From: Sanguibacter keddieii DSM 10542
GTDB taxonomy: Bacteria > Actinomycetota > Actinomycetes > Actinomycetales > Cellulomonadaceae
Assembly: GCF_000024925.1 (NCBI RefSeq)
Contig: NC_013521.1
Coordinates: forward strand, 2,046,001-2,110,000
DNA length: 64,000 nt
Direction: 5' to 3'
The notes beneath the pieces are model-generated. The model saw only the letters and a list, made by a program, of their open reading frames with translations. It was not told where the DNA came from and made no database searches. How positions within the stretch are numbered: the first letter of the stretch is position 1; each line of letters starts with the position of its first letter. Shown here piece by piece: positions 62,053 through 64,000 of the stretch. A program made the position numbers and the translations under genes.

Positions 62053-64000
62053 TCAGCGCGCCGCGAAGGGGTCCTCGGGCCAGGCGTGCTTGGGGTAGCG
62101 GCGCCGGAGCTCTGCCCTGACCTGCGGGTACCCGGTGGACCAGAAGGACGCGAGGTCGGCGGTGACCGCGGCGGGGCGTCGGGCCGGTGAAAGCAGGTGG
62201 AGCAGCAGGGGCACCCTGCCGCCGGCGAGCCGGGGTGCCTCCTTCCACCCGAAGGCCTCCTGCACCTTGAGCGCGGCGACGGGCTGGTCGCCGGAGTAGT
62301 CGACCCGGACGCCTGTGCCGGACGGTGCGGTGACGCGCTCGGGCGCGAGCTCGTCGAGCCGTCCGGCCTCGGGCCAGGGCAGGAGCCGTCGCAGCGCCGA
62401 GGTGACGTCGAGCCGCCGGAGGTCGTCGGCGCGGCGCACCCGGTCGAGGTCGGGGCCCAGCCACCGGTCGAGGCCGTCGAGCAGCGCCTGGTCGCTCACG
62501 TCGGGCCAGGGTTCGCCGAGGGCTCGGTGCAGGAAGTCCAGCCGGGCGCGCAGCGCGACGGCGGACTCGCGCCAGGGCAGCGCGTCGAGGCCGTCGCGGG
62601 CCAGCCCGTCGCGGACGGCGGCGACCACCTGGTCGCGGGGCGGGTCGGTGAGCCGGTCGGAGGTCAGCTCGATGGCGCCGAGCGACGTGGTGCGGCGCGC
62701 GACGACGCGGCCATCGGTCCAGGTGACCGTGGCGTCGTCGTGCAGTGCGGAGGACGCGGCGTCGAGGGCGAGGTCCTCGTCGAGCGGGGCGGCCGAGCGG
62801 ACCGTCGCGTCGCGGCGCCCTGCTCCACGGTCGGCGTCGGCCACCGCGACCCAGTCGTAGCCGGTGAGCGAAGAGCCCGGGGCGAGCGCGGCTCCGGTGC
62901 CGGACACCATGAGGTAGGTCGAGCCCTTGGGGCGCCGTCGGGCGACCCGGTCCGGGTGCGCGAGGGCGACGACGAGCCCGACCGTCAGGTCGAGGCTGAG
63001 CCCGGCCCGCCGGCCTCCGGCGCTGCCGCGGGTGGCAAGCCCCCGCGCTGGTCCGCTGCGCCGTGCGAGCGCCTCGAGACGGGTCACCTGGCTCTTCCAC
63101 GTCGGCGCCGGGAGGGTCCCGGCGCGCAGCCCGCGGACGGCCGCGACGAGGTCGCCGCCCGGGGCGCGGACGTCCTCGGAGAGCAACGCGACCACCTCGG
63201 CCGCGGCGCGCGGGCCGACGGCGTCGGCTCCGTCGAGGAGGGCGCGGGCCAGGCGCGGGTCGACCGGGACCCCGGCGATCTGCCGTCCTCGGGCCGTGAC
63301 GGTCCCGTCGGCCTCGACCGCGCCGAGGCTGACGAGCGTCTGGCGGGCCACGGCGCTCGCCGCGGCGGGCGGGGCGTCCATGAGCGCGAGCGCCGTGCCG
63401 TCGGGCGAGCCCCAGCAGGAGAGCTCGAGCGCGAAGGACGTGAGGTCGGCGGTGAGGATCTCCGGGACCGGGTGCGCGACGAGCCGGACGTGGTCGGCCT
63501 CGCTCCAGCAGCGGTACACCGCTCCCGGCCCTTCACGTCCGGCACGCCCCGCACGCTGCTCGGCCGAGGCCCGGCTGCCCCGGACGGTCACCAGCCCGGA
63601 CAGCCCCCGGCGGTGGTCGACCCGCGGCTCGCGGGACAGGCCCGCGTCCACGACCGTGCGGACCCCGGGGACGGTGAGCGACGACTCGGCCACCACGGTC
63701 GAGACCACCACGCGCCGACGAGGCCCCGCGCTCAGGGCGAGGTCCTGCTGCGCGGCGGGGAGCCGGCCGTGCAGCGGCCGCACGTCGGCCTCGACCCCGG
63801 CAAGGCCTCGGGCGACGACGTCGACCTCGCGTGCCCCTGGCACGAACACGAGCACGTCCCCCGGCCGCTCGTCGAGGGCGCGCCGGGTGGTGGCGACCAC
63901 GTGGTCGAGGAACGCGGGCGTGACACCCCGCTCGTCGAGGGCGGTGACGCGGGCTGGCGGCGGAGCCCAGACCTGCGTCACGGGGTGCAGCGCGCCCGGC
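62053..64000 (-). CDS. hrpB: ATP-dependent helicase HrpB (C-terminal part, partial)
   Basis: The frame is open across the right edge, so the N-terminal RecA lobe is missing from view. The visible 649 residues include the second RecA lobe (GDVLVFVPGAREVDVVARGLAG, VVVSTVVAESSLTVPGVRTVVDAGLSREPRVD, SRASAEQRAGRAGREGPGAVYRCW), the HA2-like region, and the HrpB-specific C-terminal domain ending YPQVRAELRRRYPKHAWPEDP. HrpB is a DEAH-box helicase with no firmly assigned RNA target. It converges on the TerD-nuclease gene with a 13-bp gap. Confidence 0.93.
   Translation of the reverse strand, partial: PGALHPVTQVWAPPPARVTALDERGVTPAFLDHVVATTRRALDERPGDVLVFVPGAREVDVVARGLAGVEADVRPLHGRLPAAQQDLALSAGPRRRVVVSTVVAESSLTVPGVRTVVDAGLSREPRVDHRRGLSGLVTVRGSRASAEQRAGRAGREGPGAVYRCWSEADHVRLVAHPVPEILTADLTSFALELSCWGSPDGTALALMDAPPAAASAVARQTLVSLGAVEADGTVTARGRQIAGVPVDPRLARALLDGADAVGPRAAAEVVALLSEDVRAPGGDLVAAVRGLRAGTLPAPTWKSQVTRLEALARRSGPARGLATRGSAGGRRAGLSLDLTVGLVVALAHPDRVARRRPKGSTYLMVSGTGAALAPGSSLTGYDWVAVADADRGAGRRDATVRSAAPLDEDLALDAASSALHDDATVTWTDGRVVARRTTSLGAIELTSDRLTDPPRDQVVAAVRDGLARDGLDALPWRESAVALRARLDFLHRALGEPWPDVSDQALLDGLDRWLGPDLDRVRRADDLRRLDVTSALRRLLPWPEAGRLDELAPERVTAPSGTGVRVDYSGDQPVAALKVQEAFGWKEAPRLAGGRVPLLLHLLSPARRPAAVTADLASFWSTGYPQVRAELRRRYPKHAWPEDPFAAR

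Overview
The window is chromosomal DNA of a high-GC Gram-positive bacterium, most likely Actinomycetota and probably Micrococcales (Cellulomonas, Oerskovia or Sanguibacter-like; the genus is a guess). The evidence is very strong G/C third-position bias, RbpA, the pafB-pafC-tatA-tatC-helY block, a CE1758/CE1759 flavin pair, adjacent lnt and polyprenol-phosphate mannosyltransferase genes, DUF3866, and many genes with a TANNNT -10 box only 6-8 nt before the start codon, as in leaderless actinobacterial transcripts. I see no tRNA, rRNA, CRISPR array, IS element or intact prophage.

Layout. 1-5.7 kb: a partial gene with an AQD repeat, a short UvrA-like ABC ATPase, a TetR/MFS efflux-type divergent pair, a DUF1349 protein and an ArsR regulator. 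5.7-10 kb: rbpA behind a likely SigR-type promoter, yqeY, ppm1-like and lnt. 10-19.7 kb: an amidohydrolase, then the reverse-strand series pafB-pafC-small membrane protein-tatA-tatC-lipid kinase-helY. 19.7-25.2 kb: DUF3866, then a tightly coupled DUF4129 / membrane protein / MoxR / DUF58 / membrane protein operon. 25.2-29.4 kb: Dps, YigZ, small unknown genes, a degenerate tyrosine-recombinase-like gene and a thioredoxin/DUF4395 pair. 29.5-31.9 kb: luciferase-like monooxygenase, MarR, FMN reductase. 32.1-41 kb: an ATP-grasp enzyme, then a reverse operon of amidohydrolase, peptide-type ABC transporter (five genes) and class V aminotransferase. 41-47.3 kb: a Na+/H+ antiporter, a TetR gene and a divergent 2-oxoacid/acetoin dehydrogenase operon (E1 alpha, E1 beta, E2) with two clear operators. 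47.5-51.8 kb: a Ugp-like ABC importer (no ATPase) with a glycerophosphodiesterase. 51.9-56.1 kb: type III polyketide synthase, methyltransferase, flavin hydroxylase and a convergent UbiA prenyltransferase, resembling prenylated alkylresorcinol/methoxyhydroquinone pathways. 56.3-64 kb: VOC protein, BCCT transporter, two CrcB fluoride channel subunits, a TerD domain fused to a PD-(D/E)XK nuclease-like domain, and an HrpB helicase that runs off the right edge.

The strongest candidates for something new are the TerD-nuclease fusion, the type III PKS cluster, the recombinase-like gene that seems to lack its catalytic tyrosine beside a 12-bp repeat, and the pervasive leaderless promoters, including two where the stop codon TAG of one gene forms the first three bases of the next gene's -10 box. 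Functions are read from sequence by eye; no database search was run.
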